A DNA stretch of 64,000 nucleotides from Parabacteroides chinchillae (GTDB taxonomy: Bacteria; Bacteroidota; Bacteroidia; Bacteroidales; Tannerellaceae). The notes beneath the pieces were generated by a model. The model searched no databases. It was not told the DNA's origin and saw only the letters and a list, made by a program, of their open reading frames with translations. Made by a program: the position numbers and the translations under genes. Within the stretch, counting starts at the first letter, position 1, and each line of letters opens with the position of its first letter. Below, piece by piece: positions 1-8,083 of the stretch. The stretch spans positions 372,001 to 436,000 of the forward strand of contig NZ_FNVS01000001.1 of the NCBI RefSeq assembly GCF_900108035.1, read 5' to 3'.

Positions 1-792
1 TTCTACAACTGTTAAGCCAAACCCCTCGTAAATAGAAGGTTGAACAAACAAATCATATTCATGCAAATGTGTATAAATATAATTTCTGTCTCTCAAACCC
101 AGAAAATTCACATTAGCTTGCAATTTATATTTTTCAACTAAAGATCGCAAATATTTTTCAGATTTACCTTCACCTACAAAATCTAAAGACACCGGTCTTT
201 TATACTTGTTAACCAATAAGTCAAGAGCTTTCAATAAAACATGTTGTCCTTTTACTAAATGATCCAATCGACTTACCATTATTAATCGAAAAGGAGAAGA
301 TACCTCCAAAGATTTTCTTTTTTTGATCCGGTCAATATGTATACCATTCCATATTATTTCCGGACAAAATAAAGTACGCTTCGTTATATCTTGTTTTACA
401 GAATCTGAAATTGCAACAATTTTCTCGAAACGAAAAAAATACTTATCACTGACCCCAACTGTATGGACTGTCAAACACAATTTTTTTTTGAAAACAGGAA
501 GTAACATGCCTCCTATTACACAGTCATGACAATGTAAGATATCTGCATGCAACCTGAATAGTATTATATTCAAATATAAAAACAAGAATGGGTTACGGCT
601 ACCTGGTTTTCTGCCTATTCGCACAACCTGTACCTTTTTATCCAACGATCGTAATAAACGCTCTTCAACCAAATCATTTATTACAATTAAGGTAACACGA
701 TGCCCTTCAGCAACCTGCCGGTTTACAATATCCACCAGCATTGTTTCTGCCCCACCCGTTGTAAATGAACAAATTAAATGAGTAACAAACAT
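1..792 (-). CDS. GT4-family glycosyltransferase (partial, 3' end outside window)
   Basis: I translated the minus strand from an ATG at 792; 264 codons lie in the window without a stop. The N-terminus has the GGAET segment typical of GT4 (GT-B fold) enzymes, and the last residues contain the PSIYEGFGLTVVE stretch, the E-x7-E donor-nucleotide site. It should transfer a sugar from an activated donor onto a growing surface glycan in the cytoplasm. The start codon overlaps the stop of the upstream Wzz-type gene by one base (TAATG), so the two are translationally coupled in a capsule or exopolysaccharide operon. The sugar specificity cannot be told from sequence. Confidence 0.88.
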   Translation of the reverse strand, partial: MFVTHLICSFTTGGAETMLVDIVNRQVAEGHRVTLIVINDLVEERLLRSLDKKVQVVRIGRKPGSRNPFLFLYLNIILFRLHADILHCHDCVIGGMLLPVFKKKLCLTVHTVGVSDKYFFRFEKIVAISDSVKQDITKRTLFCPEIIWNGIHIDRIKKRKSLEVSSPFRLIMVSRLDHLVKGQHVLLKALDLLVNKYKRPVSLDFVGEGKSEKYLRSLVEKYKLQANVNFLGLRDRNYIYTHLHEYDLFVQPSIYEGFGLTVVE

Positions 793-2369
793 TAAACCGA
801 TTGTTTATAAGCACCTATCAATTCTTTTAAACGATCACGTAAGAACAATACTCCTACAGGAATAGCCAATGTAAATACAATGATAAACAATCCCGCATAC
901 AATTTTCTCGGACCAACCGGATATTGTTTAACAAACGCCGTATCTATCAATTTCGCTTTCGTTTGATCGAGTCCTATTGACAAAGCCAATTCTTCTCTTT
1001 TTTGCAATAGCAAAAGATATACAGCCTGTGTTATTTCCTGCTGCCTTTTAAAATCAACATAAACACGTTCCTGCATAGGTACCGAGCCTATCCTACCTAA
1101 CAACTGCTGTTCTTTATTTCTTAAATCCGTCAAAGTAGAAATCATTCCATTACGGGCATTAGCTATAGTTAAATAGACATTCTCCCTCAACCGGTCCAAC
1201 TTCTCATTCATTTGCAAAATCAACGGGTTATCCGAGCTTGAGTTCTGTAACATCTTATTCCTTTCCAGCAAAGCATCATTATAAGCAACCAACGGGCTTC
1301 CTTCTGCATCTTGAGATAGCATTAAAGGAACCAGATTATATTTATTATCCGGATTCTTTACATAAGCATCCATTAAATTAACAACCTGAGACTGTGCTTC
1401 CATCTCTATAATTTTAGACTGAAGCTCTTTCATCTGCTCCGAATACATTTGAACATCATATTCTATCGCAGTCATTTTATTCTTCAACTTATATTCTTCA
1501 ATAGCTCTTTCTGTCTTATTCAGATCTTCAACAACAGTGGCAATACGAGTGTCTAAAAATGCAATTGTTTTCTTTGACTCTGTCTTGTTATAACTATCAG
1601 ATTGCTCATTATATATTCTAACCAGTGTATTCAAAATATCTATTCCTCTTTGCTTTTCATGATCATCACAGGTAAATTCCAACATATTTGAAAGTTTAGA
1701 CACCTCTTCTATTGAAAAGCCATTAATCATATCCTCGGCAACCCAACGTACAGGTTGTATCAGAATATCCAGATCAAACGAATTCTTAGGTCCATTTCTA
1801 AAATCTATGGTAAACTCTCCCTGAGGCAACTCCAGTTTTGCAGGCAAAGAAGAAAATATTTCTTTCCCTTTAGAAGATTTAACCGTTATATTTCCTTTGG
1901 CATCCACAGAGACCTTTAATGCCACCCTATCACTCAACGACATCATTGTTAAAGAATCGGCTGTAACTACCAATGGAGAATTTGTATACAATTTATGCCA
2001 TGAAAAGGGTTTGGTATATGATACATTAATACCCAATTCCAAAATCATTTTACTAAAGAGAGAGTTTGATGAAAATGTCATTATTTCATCATCTATATTT
2101 ATCCCTCCGCTATTACCAGAACTTAATCCAAAAGATTTCATTAATCCGGAAGCTTCTCCCATAGAAATACCTCCTCCTATTAAATCTTTATTTTCCTGTA
2201 ACTGCACACTGGCATACATTTCATAGGTCCTTGGATATAATAATAAGTAAAGTATAGCCAGAATTATAGACACAATAAATGCCCCTACAAAATATTTCCA
2301 CTGATGTATATAGTAAACAATGATGTTTTTCAATTCCACGGTTTCATTATCAATAACTTTATTGCTCAT
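792..2369 (-). CDS. Wzz-type polysaccharide chain-length determinant / co-polymerase
   Basis: 525 residues with the classic co-polymerase layout: a short cytoplasmic N-terminus, a membrane helix near residues 26-45, a long periplasmic region with coiled-coil segments (about 255-320), a GNVR-like segment near 430-475 and a second membrane helix near 493-511. No C-terminal tyrosine-kinase domain follows, so this is the kinase-free type. It sets glycan chain length and, with the outer-membrane exporter encoded 3 bp upstream, couples polymerisation to export. A GT4 gene follows with a one-base overlap. Family assignment is strong; the polysaccharide is unknown. Confidence 0.92.
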   Translation of the reverse strand: MSNKVIDNETVELKNIIVYYIHQWKYFVGAFIVSIILAILYLLLYPRTYEMYASVQLQENKDLIGGGISMGEASGLMKSFGLSSGNSGGINIDDEIMTFSSNSLFSKMILELGINVSYTKPFSWHKLYTNSPLVVTADSLTMMSLSDRVALKVSVDAKGNITVKSSKGKEIFSSLPAKLELPQGEFTIDFRNGPKNSFDLDILIQPVRWVAEDMINGFSIEEVSKLSNMLEFTCDDHEKQRGIDILNTLVRIYNEQSDSYNKTESKKTIAFLDTRIATVVEDLNKTERAIEEYKLKNKMTAIEYDVQMYSEQMKELQSKIIEMEAQSQVVNLMDAYVKNPDNKYNLVPLMLSQDAEGSPLVAYNDALLERNKMLQNSSSDNPLILQMNEKLDRLRENVYLTIANARNGMISTLTDLRNKEQQLLGRIGSVPMQERVYVDFKRQQEITQAVYLLLLQKREELALSIGLDQTKAKLIDTAFVKQYPVGPRKLYAGLFIIVFTLAIPVGVLFLRDRLKELIGAYKQSV

Positions 2370-2372
2370 GAT

Positions 2373-3194
2373 TTATTTCTTTGAAGTATTAATAATTGTA
2401 ATAACCATTGATGTTATGATTGACACAGCACTGATCACAGAAGAAAATACAGTTATATTATATTGTTGAGCCTGACTATAACGTGCGTTTTTCTTTTTAG
2501 CCTTATTAGGTTCAACATATATAACGTCATTCTGACGCAGGTAATAATAAGGAGAAGCAAATATTGCAGGATCAGTTAAATCCAAACGCGCCATTTCCTT
2601 TTGTCCGTTTTCATCTCTTATTATCAAGATATTCTTTCTGTTTGCATTAATCGTTAAATCGCCAGACTGGCCGATAGCATCCAATATAGACAAACGGTCA
2701 TTACGTGCAGTTAACGATCCCGGTCGGTTAACTTCTCCCATCAAAGTCACTTTGAAGTTTGAAATTTGTATATTTACCAATGGATCTTTTACGTATTTAG
2801 ATATCTTTTCTTCCAACATCTTGCTCAGCTCCTGCTTGGTCATCCCGGCAACATGCAACATGCCCAACACAGGAAAATTAATCATACCATCTTTATCTAC
2901 CAGATAATTATATAAAGACTGAGATGCGAAAACGGGTTGATCTCCCTGTTGTGAATAAGCATACGTAGGAGGATTAAACGGTGTTACCACAGAAGGATCC
3001 CATGCCGTAACAGTGATATTTAATAAATCATCCGGAACTATTCTTGTATTATATGATTGGTTCATAGCTTCTTTTTGTTCCGGTGTCAACGAATCTACTC
3101 CTTGGAAATAAATGACATCTTTTGGCGTCCCACACGATCCTAACAATAAAGTTAGCAATACGACTCCTACTACTGATACTAATTTCACTCTCAT
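2373..3194 (-). CDS. Wza-type polysaccharide export lipoprotein
   Basis: 273 residues. The signal peptide ends in a lipobox with the lipidated Cys at 21 (LLLGSC). A poly-export domain (about 45-145) is followed by an SLBB segment (about 150-235), and a hydrophobic helix ends the protein (about 247-268), as in outer-membrane polysaccharide exporters. It should form the periplasmic/outer-membrane channel for the product made by the Wzz and glycosyltransferase genes downstream. It is the first gene of the operon visible here. A -7 box TATATTTG lies on the minus strand at 3222-3229, with a TTG 22 bp upstream of it. Confidence 0.93.
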   Translation of the reverse strand: MRVKLVSVVGVVLLTLLLGSCGTPKDVIYFQGVDSLTPEQKEAMNQSYNTRIVPDDLLNITVTAWDPSVVTPFNPPTYAYSQQGDQPVFASQSLYNYLVDKDGMINFPVLGMLHVAGMTKQELSKMLEEKISKYVKDPLVNIQISNFKVTLMGEVNRPGSLTARNDRLSILDAIGQSGDLTINANRKNILIIRDENGQKEMARLDLTDPAIFASPYYYLRQNDVIYVEPNKAKKKNARYSQAQQYNITVFSSVISAVSIITSMVITIINTSKK

Positions 3195-3221
3195 AAACTT
3201 TACTAATATTCAAATAAGGTG

Positions 3222-3254
3222 CAAATATACGACTTTTAAACCAGCGGAAAACAA
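3222..3254 (-). promoter_or_regulatory. Candidate promoter of the polysaccharide export operon
   Basis: On the minus strand a perfect Bacteroidetes -7 box (TATATTTG) at 3222-3229 has a TTG 22 bp upstream, one base beyond the usual 19-21 spacing. It lies about 30 bp before the ATG of the exporter gene. Inferred from motif only. Confidence 0.5.
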
Positions 3255-3395
3255 CAATAATTGTTCCTAAATTCAAAGTTACATTAATAACGATGCAATA
3301 CCCGATATATTGCTGCATACAGGGCTAAAATTATCAACGGTTTTAGGGCTTTTTCATGAATTATTGCGTATGTTTGTCACAAAACAAATTGATTT

Positions 3396-4229
3396 ATGGT
3401 AGAAATTGGAAAATATAATACCCTTAGAATAGTTAAGGATTTGGATTTCGGAGTCTATCTGGATGGCGGAAACGATCTGGAAATTCTCCTTCCGGCACGT
3501 TATGTTCCGAAGAATGTAAAACCGGGAGACGAAGTGGAAGTGTTTATCTATCATGACAACGAAGGGCGTATTATAGCAACAACAGCCAAACCTTTAGCTT
3601 TGGTTGGCGAATTTCAATACATGGAAGTAAAATCAGTTAATAATACCGGGGCTTTTCTCAACTGGGGTATTATGAAAGATTTGCTTGTTCCTTTCAAAGA
3701 GCAAAAAATGCCAATGAGAGAAGGTAAATGGTATCTTGTATATGTACGTCTTGACCATGTTACGGGACGTATCATGGCTTCCGCACGTATCGATAAATTC
3801 CTTAACAATACACCTCCTTTGTATGAACACAATCAAGAAGTGGATTTGTTGGTTGCAGAAGAGACCGAAATCGGATACAAAGTCATTATAAACAACTCGC
3901 ATTGGGGGTTAATTTATCACAATGAAGTATTTCGCCGGCTCGAAAAGGGAGAACATTTAAAAGGATATATAAAAGATGTTCGCGAGGACGAAAAAATAGA
4001 TGTCAGCCTTACTCCCCTAGGTTATAAAAAGGTAGAAGGTATAACCGGTACCATATTAGAATCATTGAAAGCACAAGGCGGTTACATTCCGGTACACGAC
4101 AAAAGCGAGCCTGATGTTATCTATTCCTTGTTCCGTTGTAGCAAAAAAGCATTCAAACAAGCCATCGGAGCTTTATACAAACAAGGACTTATCTCTATAG
4201 AAGAGAACGGAATCCGACTAAAAGAGTGA
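3396..4229 (+). CDS. CvfB/YitL-like S1-domain RNA-binding protein
   Basis: 277 residues. Successive S1-like beta-barrel segments occupy roughly residues 1-210 and a winged-helix-like tail the last 60, the layout of CvfB (YitL) proteins. The family binds RNA and affects expression of virulence genes in Firmicutes; the role in Bacteroidetes is not established. It stands alone, divergent from the polysaccharide operon. The ATG at 3396 follows an AT-rich leader with a TATGTTTG box at 3369-3376. Length matches the family and nothing looks broken. Confidence 0.85.
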   Translation: MVEIGKYNTLRIVKDLDFGVYLDGGNDLEILLPARYVPKNVKPGDEVEVFIYHDNEGRIIATTAKPLALVGEFQYMEVKSVNNTGAFLNWGIMKDLLVPFKEQKMPMREGKWYLVYVRLDHVTGRIMASARIDKFLNNTPPLYEHNQEVDLLVAEETEIGYKVIINNSHWGLIYHNEVFRRLEKGEHLKGYIKDVREDEKIDVSLTPLGYKKVEGITGTILESLKAQGGYIPVHDKSEPDVIYSLFRCSKKAFKQAIGALYKQGLISIEENGIRLKE

Positions 4230-4334
4230 GAATACGTTTTTATCTAATTATTCTGCATTGCCAATAAGTATTTATAAACTCTTTGTATCTTTGGAAAGTT
4301 ATATTAATAACATATCACTTAAACAGATAAACAA

Positions 4335-5456
4335 ATGAAAAAGTATCTTTTCTTTGCTGCTTCCGCCGCTTTATTGATGGCTTGTAGTGAAAAACCGGGA
4401 TATGATATCACCGGTACAGTTTCAGACTCCAACCTGAATGGGAAATATGTATATTTATATACATACGGTTCTAACGATGCAGCACCACTCGACAGTGCTT
4501 TGGTACAAAACGGTACTTTCACTTTAAAAGGTACACAAGAAACACCGGCTCTTCGCACGCTTCGTTTTGCAGAAGATGTAGTAGAACCTGTTCGTGCCAA
4601 TACAGGAGAAAACGCCCCCTTCTCTGCCACATTCATTTTGGAAAACGGTAAACTTCAGGCAACGTTAGGCCCTTCTTCTTCTGTAAAAGGGACACCCGAA
4701 AATGATGCATTGGCAACACTGCAGGATAAAATAAAGGCAACCCGTCAAGACTGGGATAAGCTGATAAAAGACATGAAATCGGAAGATAAAGAAGTTGCCG
4801 AAGCTGCAGGAAAGAAATTGGATGAGATTGATGCTGCTGTAACTTCATTCGTAAAATCTTATATCACAGACAACAACAACAAACAGTCGGCTGCTAAATT
4901 GTTCTATGACTTCCGCTACAACTTAACAGAAGATGAACAGAATGACATCATTGCGCAGGCAGACTCCGTATTCAAGACTGTTCCGGGTATTAATGCAATG
5001 ATAGATCATCTTAACATTCTGAAGAATGTGGCAGTAGGTAAACAATTTACCGACTTTGAAATGGCTGATGCAAAAGGACAAATGCATAAATTATCCGAAT
5101 ACGTAGGAAATGGTAAGAATGTAGTTCTTATTGATTTCTGGGCTTCCTGGTGCCCTCCATGCCGTCGCGAAATGCCTAATCTGGTTAATGCTTACAAGCA
5201 ATATAAAAACAAAGGTTTCGAAATTATTGGTATTTCATTGGACAGCAATGCTGATGCGTGGGCAAAAGGTGTAAAAGACCTGAATATCACATGGCCTCAA
5301 TTGTCAGACCTTCAGGGCTGGAAGAATGCTGGTGCAGCTCTTTATGGTGTAAATAGTATTCCACACACAGTACTGGTTGACAAAGACGGTACAATCATTG
5401 CTAAGAATCTGCACGGCAACGAACTGAATGCCAAGCTTAAAGAAGTAGTCAAATAA
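4335..5456 (+). CDS. Thioredoxin-fold lipoprotein (DUF4369 + TlpA-like domain)
   Basis: 373 residues. A lipoprotein signal ends LLMAC (Cys 17). An N-terminal beta-rich DUF4369-type region (about 20-130) and a helical linker precede a thioredoxin/TlpA domain with the redox motif WCPPC (Cys 273 and 276) and a cis-Pro segment SIPHT near 341-345. Such envelope lipoproteins reduce or isomerise disulfides in exported proteins; the partner is unknown. It is monocistronic: a TATCTTTG box sits at 4286-4293 and a strong terminator follows at 5485. Confidence 0.92.
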   Translation: MKKYLFFAASAALLMACSEKPGYDITGTVSDSNLNGKYVYLYTYGSNDAAPLDSALVQNGTFTLKGTQETPALRTLRFAEDVVEPVRANTGENAPFSATFILENGKLQATLGPSSSVKGTPENDALATLQDKIKATRQDWDKLIKDMKSEDKEVAEAAGKKLDEIDAAVTSFVKSYITDNNNKQSAAKLFYDFRYNLTEDEQNDIIAQADSVFKTVPGINAMIDHLNILKNVAVGKQFTDFEMADAKGQMHKLSEYVGNGKNVVLIDFWASWCPPCRREMPNLVNAYKQYKNKGFEIIGISLDSNADAWAKGVKDLNITWPQLSDLQGWKNAGAALYGVNSIPHTVLVDKDGTIIAKNLHGNELNAKLKEVVK

Positions 5457-5484
5457 GAAAAACTTTTTTCTAAAATAAACAGCC

Positions 5485-5534
5485 AACGGGCTATTCTGCA
5501 AGTAATAATTTGCTTATGGAATAGCCCGTTTTCT
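5485..5534 (+). terminator. Intrinsic terminator after the thioredoxin-fold lipoprotein gene
   Basis: A perfect 12-bp stem (5485-5496 with 5519-5530) closes a loop that holds a smaller GCAA/TTGC hairpin; the stem ends in TT and runs into TTCTT. Confidence 0.85.
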
Positions 5535-5542
5535 TATTACAA

Positions 5543-5602
5543 AATCATCCCGGTCATTTTTATAATTCATCGAGATGATTTTTGAAAATGATCGGGATGA
5601 TT
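5543..5602. repeat. Imperfect inverted-repeat element, copy 1
   Basis: 17-nt arms at 5544-5560 and 5586-5602 are inverted repeats with one mismatch, built around ATCATCCCG and CGGGATGAT. A third CATCGAGATGATTTT-like unit lies between them. The same three-unit layout recurs at 28327-28386. The 5457-5880 interval otherwise holds only a terminator, two promoters and an unexplained leader. Confidence 0.65.
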
Positions 5603-5620
5603 ATAAAAAACGATCCTTAT

Positions 5621-5652
5621 TTTGCACCTTTCTTATTTTTCTCCTAACTTTG
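5621..5652 (+). promoter_or_regulatory. Upstream promoter (P1) of the Fe-S scaffold / GGGtGRT operon
   Basis: TTTG at 5621-5624, a 20-bp spacer and TAACTTTG at 5645-5652 match the Bacteroidetes primary-sigma consensus fully. It lies about 230 bp before the first ATG, so it would give a long leader or a separate small RNA. An inverted repeat TGAGCA/TGCTCA lies in that leader (5651-5656, 5682-5687). Confidence 0.7.
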
Positions 5653-5770
5653 AGCAAACTATAATCTTACACGCCTATGTCTGCTCAAGATAGCTCCCGT
5701 AAGCTGGCTAATAATTCTGAATAATACGTTACTTAATCTTAACGACCAGAACAAATAACGAACCTTGCCG

Positions 5771-5801
5771 TTGCAGGGCTAAATTAAAAATTTTATCTTT
5801 G
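5771..5801 (+). promoter_or_regulatory. Proximal promoter (P2) of the Fe-S scaffold / GGGtGRT operon
   Basis: TTG at 5771-5773, a 20-bp spacer and TATCTTTG at 5794-5801 form a consensus promoter about 80 bp before the ATG at 5881. Confidence 0.75.
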
Positions 5802-5880
5802 CGCGGATTTCCAATAGCTGTACTTAGTATTAAATTAGCATAAATTTTTATTATCACTTTAATATAATAAATTAGCGATT

Positions 5881-6573
5881 ATGATTTATTCACATGAAGT
5901 TCAACACATGTGTGTTGTAAAGAAAGGAGCTAACCACCAGTGTGCTCCGATTCCTGAAGAAGGAAAGTGGGTTAGAGCAACTCAGATAACAGACATCTCT
6001 GGTTTGACTCACGGTATCGGTTGGTGTGCACCAAAACAAGGTGGATGTAAGCTGACTCTGAACGTTAAAGACGGAATCATTCAGGAAGCCCTTGTAGAAA
6101 CTATCGGCTGCTCAGGTATGACTCACTCTGCTGCTATGGCTTCAGAAATTCTTCCGGGCAAAACATTGCTGGAAGCATTGAACACAGACCTTGTTTGTGA
6201 CGCTATCAACACAGCAATGCGTGAATTATTCCTGCAGATCGTTTACGGTCGTACTCAGTCTGCATTCTCAGAAGGTGGTCTGCCAATCGGCGCAGGTTTG
6301 GAAGATTTGGGAAAAGGTCTTCGTAGCCAGGTTGGAACAATGTTCGGCACATTGGCAAAAGGTGTACGTTACCTGGAAATGGCAGAAGGATACTGCACCC
6401 GTATGGCATTAGATGCAGACGATGAAGTAATCGGTTATGAATTTATCCACCTGGGCAAATTCATGGATATGGTTAAGAAGGGTATCGATGCTAACGAAGC
6501 ACTGGAAAAAGCGAAAGGTTCTTACGGTCGTTTCAAAGAAGCTGTAAAATATATCGATCCTCGTAATGAATAA
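5881..6573 (+). CDS. Iron-sulfur cluster assembly scaffold-like protein
   Basis: 230 residues related to IscU/NifU-type scaffolds. Conserved cysteines stand at 49, 56 and 77 (GWCAPKQGGC and IGCSGM), with more at 11 and 21. In Bacteroidetes and clostridia this family is found beside GGGtGRT proteins, as here. The role is likely Fe-S cluster assembly or transfer to the GGGtGRT partner, but that is inferred from context. Two consensus promoters precede it. Its last codons overlap the next gene by 8 bp. Codon choice looks like that of a well-expressed gene. Confidence 0.85.
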   Translation: MIYSHEVQHMCVVKKGANHQCAPIPEEGKWVRATQITDISGLTHGIGWCAPKQGGCKLTLNVKDGIIQEALVETIGCSGMTHSAAMASEILPGKTLLEALNTDLVCDAINTAMRELFLQIVYGRTQSAFSEGGLPIGAGLEDLGKGLRSQVGTMFGTLAKGVRYLEMAEGYCTRMALDADDEVIGYEFIHLGKFMDMVKKGIDANEALEKAKGSYGRFKEAVKYIDPRNE

Positions 6574-6757
6574 GAAAACACTGACACGCGTCCTGCTGGG
6601 ACTTACTGCAATAACAGTTGTGGGAACGGCAATCGCTTATTTCGTAATAAAGCCGGAAAAGCCCTGGTTGGCTTTTTATGTTGCCTGCTGCGGAGGTGTG
6701 CTTGTTTTCAATTTTCTGGTATCTTTATTCCTGGTAAATAAGAATTTAAAAAAATAA
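6566..6757 (+). CDS. Small two-helix membrane protein
   Basis: 63 residues. It starts at an ATG inside the last codons of the scaffold gene (8-bp overlap) and ends 6 bp before the GGGtGRT gene, so it is clearly part of this operon. Two hydrophobic helices (about 8-27 and 34-56) are separated by a short KPEKPW loop, and the tail is basic (NKNLKK). I do not recognise a named family. It could anchor the two soluble partners at the membrane; that is inference from operon position only. Confidence 0.75.
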   Translation: MNKKTLTRVLLGLTAITVVGTAIAYFVIKPEKPWLAFYVACCGGVLVFNFLVSLFLVNKNLKK

Positions 6758-6763
6758 AATAAT

Positions 6764-7765
6764 ATGGCTTTATTTGAAAGTTATGACCGTCGTATTGATA
6801 ATATCAACGCGGTTTTAAAAGAATATGGTATCAACGGTATCGAAGATGCAAAAGCTATCTGCGACGCTAAAGGTATCGATCCTTATACAATGTGTAAGGA
6901 AACTCAACCAATCTGTTTCGAAAACGCTTGTTGGGCATATGTAGTAGGTGCTGCTATTGCTATCAAGAAAGGTTGCACAAATGCTGCTGATGCTGCCGAA
7001 GCTATCGGTATCGGTTTGCAGGCATTCTGTATTGCCGGTTCAGTAGCCGAAGACCGTAAGGTAGGTATCGGACACGGTAACCTGGCTGCACGCCTGTTGC
7101 GCGAAGAAACAAAATGTTTCGCATTCCTGGCTGGTCACGAATCATTCGCTGCTGCCGAAGGTGCTATCAAGATCGCTGAAATGGCAAACAAAGTTCGTAA
7201 AGAACCGTTGCGCGTCATTCTGAACGGTCTGGGCAAAGATGCTGCTAAAATTATTTCTCGTATAAACGGTTTCACTTACGTTCAGACTCAGTTTGATTAT
7301 ATGACTGGAGAGGTAAACGTTGTGGAAGAAAAAGCATACTCAACCGGTCTGCGTGCAAAAGTAAAGTGCTACGGTGCTGACGATGTTCGCGAAGGTGTTG
7401 CTATCATGCGTAAAGAAGGTGTTGACGTATCTATCACAGGTAACTCAACTAACCCGACTCGCTTCCAGCACCCGGTAGCCGGCACATACAAGAAAGAATG
7501 TATGGAAAACGGTCATCCGTATTTCTCTGTTGCTTCAGGTGGTGGTACAGGCCGTACTTTACACCCGGATAACATGGCCGCTGGTCCTGCTTCTTATGGT
7601 ATGACCGACACAATGGGCCGTATGCACGGTGACGCTCAGTTCGCTGGTTCTTCATCTGTTCCTGCTCACGTAGAAATGATGGGATTCCTGGGTATGGGTA
7701 ACAACCCGATGGTAGGTGCTACGGTTGCTATCGCGGTATCTATTGAGCAAGCAATGAAGAAGTAA
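6764..7765 (+). CDS. GGGtGRT protein
   Basis: 333 residues with the family-defining motif GGGTGRT at 259-265. Cysteines cluster near the N-terminus (ICDAKG, TMCKETQPIC, ENACW) and alanine/glycine-rich helices follow. The family is widespread in anaerobes and I know of no established biochemical function. The cysteine content and the constant Fe-S scaffold neighbour suggest a metal- or cluster-containing protein, which is inference. It is the last gene of the operon, followed by a clear terminator. Translation-friendly codons suggest high expression. Confidence 0.9.
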   Translation: MALFESYDRRIDNINAVLKEYGINGIEDAKAICDAKGIDPYTMCKETQPICFENACWAYVVGAAIAIKKGCTNAADAAEAIGIGLQAFCIAGSVAEDRKVGIGHGNLAARLLREETKCFAFLAGHESFAAAEGAIKIAEMANKVRKEPLRVILNGLGKDAAKIISRINGFTYVQTQFDYMTGEVNVVEEKAYSTGLRAKVKCYGADDVREGVAIMRKEGVDVSITGNSTNPTRFQHPVAGTYKKECMENGHPYFSVASGGGTGRTLHPDNMAAGPASYGMTDTMGRMHGDAQFAGSSSVPAHVEMMGFLGMGNNPMVGATVAIAVSIEQAMKK

Positions 7766-7788
7766 TTAGAGACTTCTATATACAATAT

Positions 7789-7827
7789 ATCCCCGTAACT
7801 CGATGAGTTATGGGGATTTTTGTTTTT
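7789..7827 (+). terminator. Intrinsic terminator of the GGGtGRT operon
   Basis: A stem of ATCCCC-x-TAACTC with GAGTTA-x-GGGGAT (13 bp, one internal mismatch) around a short loop is followed by TTTTTGTTTTT. Confidence 0.9.
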
Positions 7828-7863
7828 AGGGCACGAGTGATCTCGTATGTAGAGTAGTAATAT

Positions 7864-7963
7864 GCTATTGTAGCTGCAGGAGCAGTGGTAACAAAGGATG
7901 TAGAACCGAATTCTATCGGTAGCAGGTGTGCCTGCCGCTTACATACGTGACATTAATAAATAG
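7864..7963 (+). pseudogene. Remnant of a hexapeptide-repeat acetyltransferase (3' end, frameshifted)
   Basis: One frame reads A-I-V-A-A-G-A-V-V-T-K-D-V-E-P-N-S-I, the C-terminal coil of left-handed beta-helix O-acetyltransferases. After one extra G near 7918 the next frame continues V-A-G-V-P-A-A-Y-I-R-D-I-N-K and a stop at 7961-7963. The GAGAVVTKDV ... VAGVPA signature is specific. In-frame stops lie directly upstream, so only about 33 residues of a roughly 200-residue enzyme remain. It lies in the 318-bp interval between the GGGtGRT terminator and the nitroreductase gene. Confidence 0.85.
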
Positions 7964-8083
7964 GCAGCGTTTTTTAATAATCTTTTGGAGTAGTATAAAA
8001 ATAGTCGTAATTCCATTTTCATACAGCATTTTCTTATCCGAAATTTATTGATACATTTGTTGCATATCAAATCAAAAACAATC

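Noticed and set aside
323-529. 68-residue plus-strand frame
   Set aside because: It lies antisense inside the glycosyltransferase gene and has no family or promoter.
8048-8083. TTG start that would extend the ferredoxin-nitroreductase by 12 residues
   Set aside because: The extension runs through the TACATTTG promoter box and the ATG at 8084 directly precedes the conserved domain.
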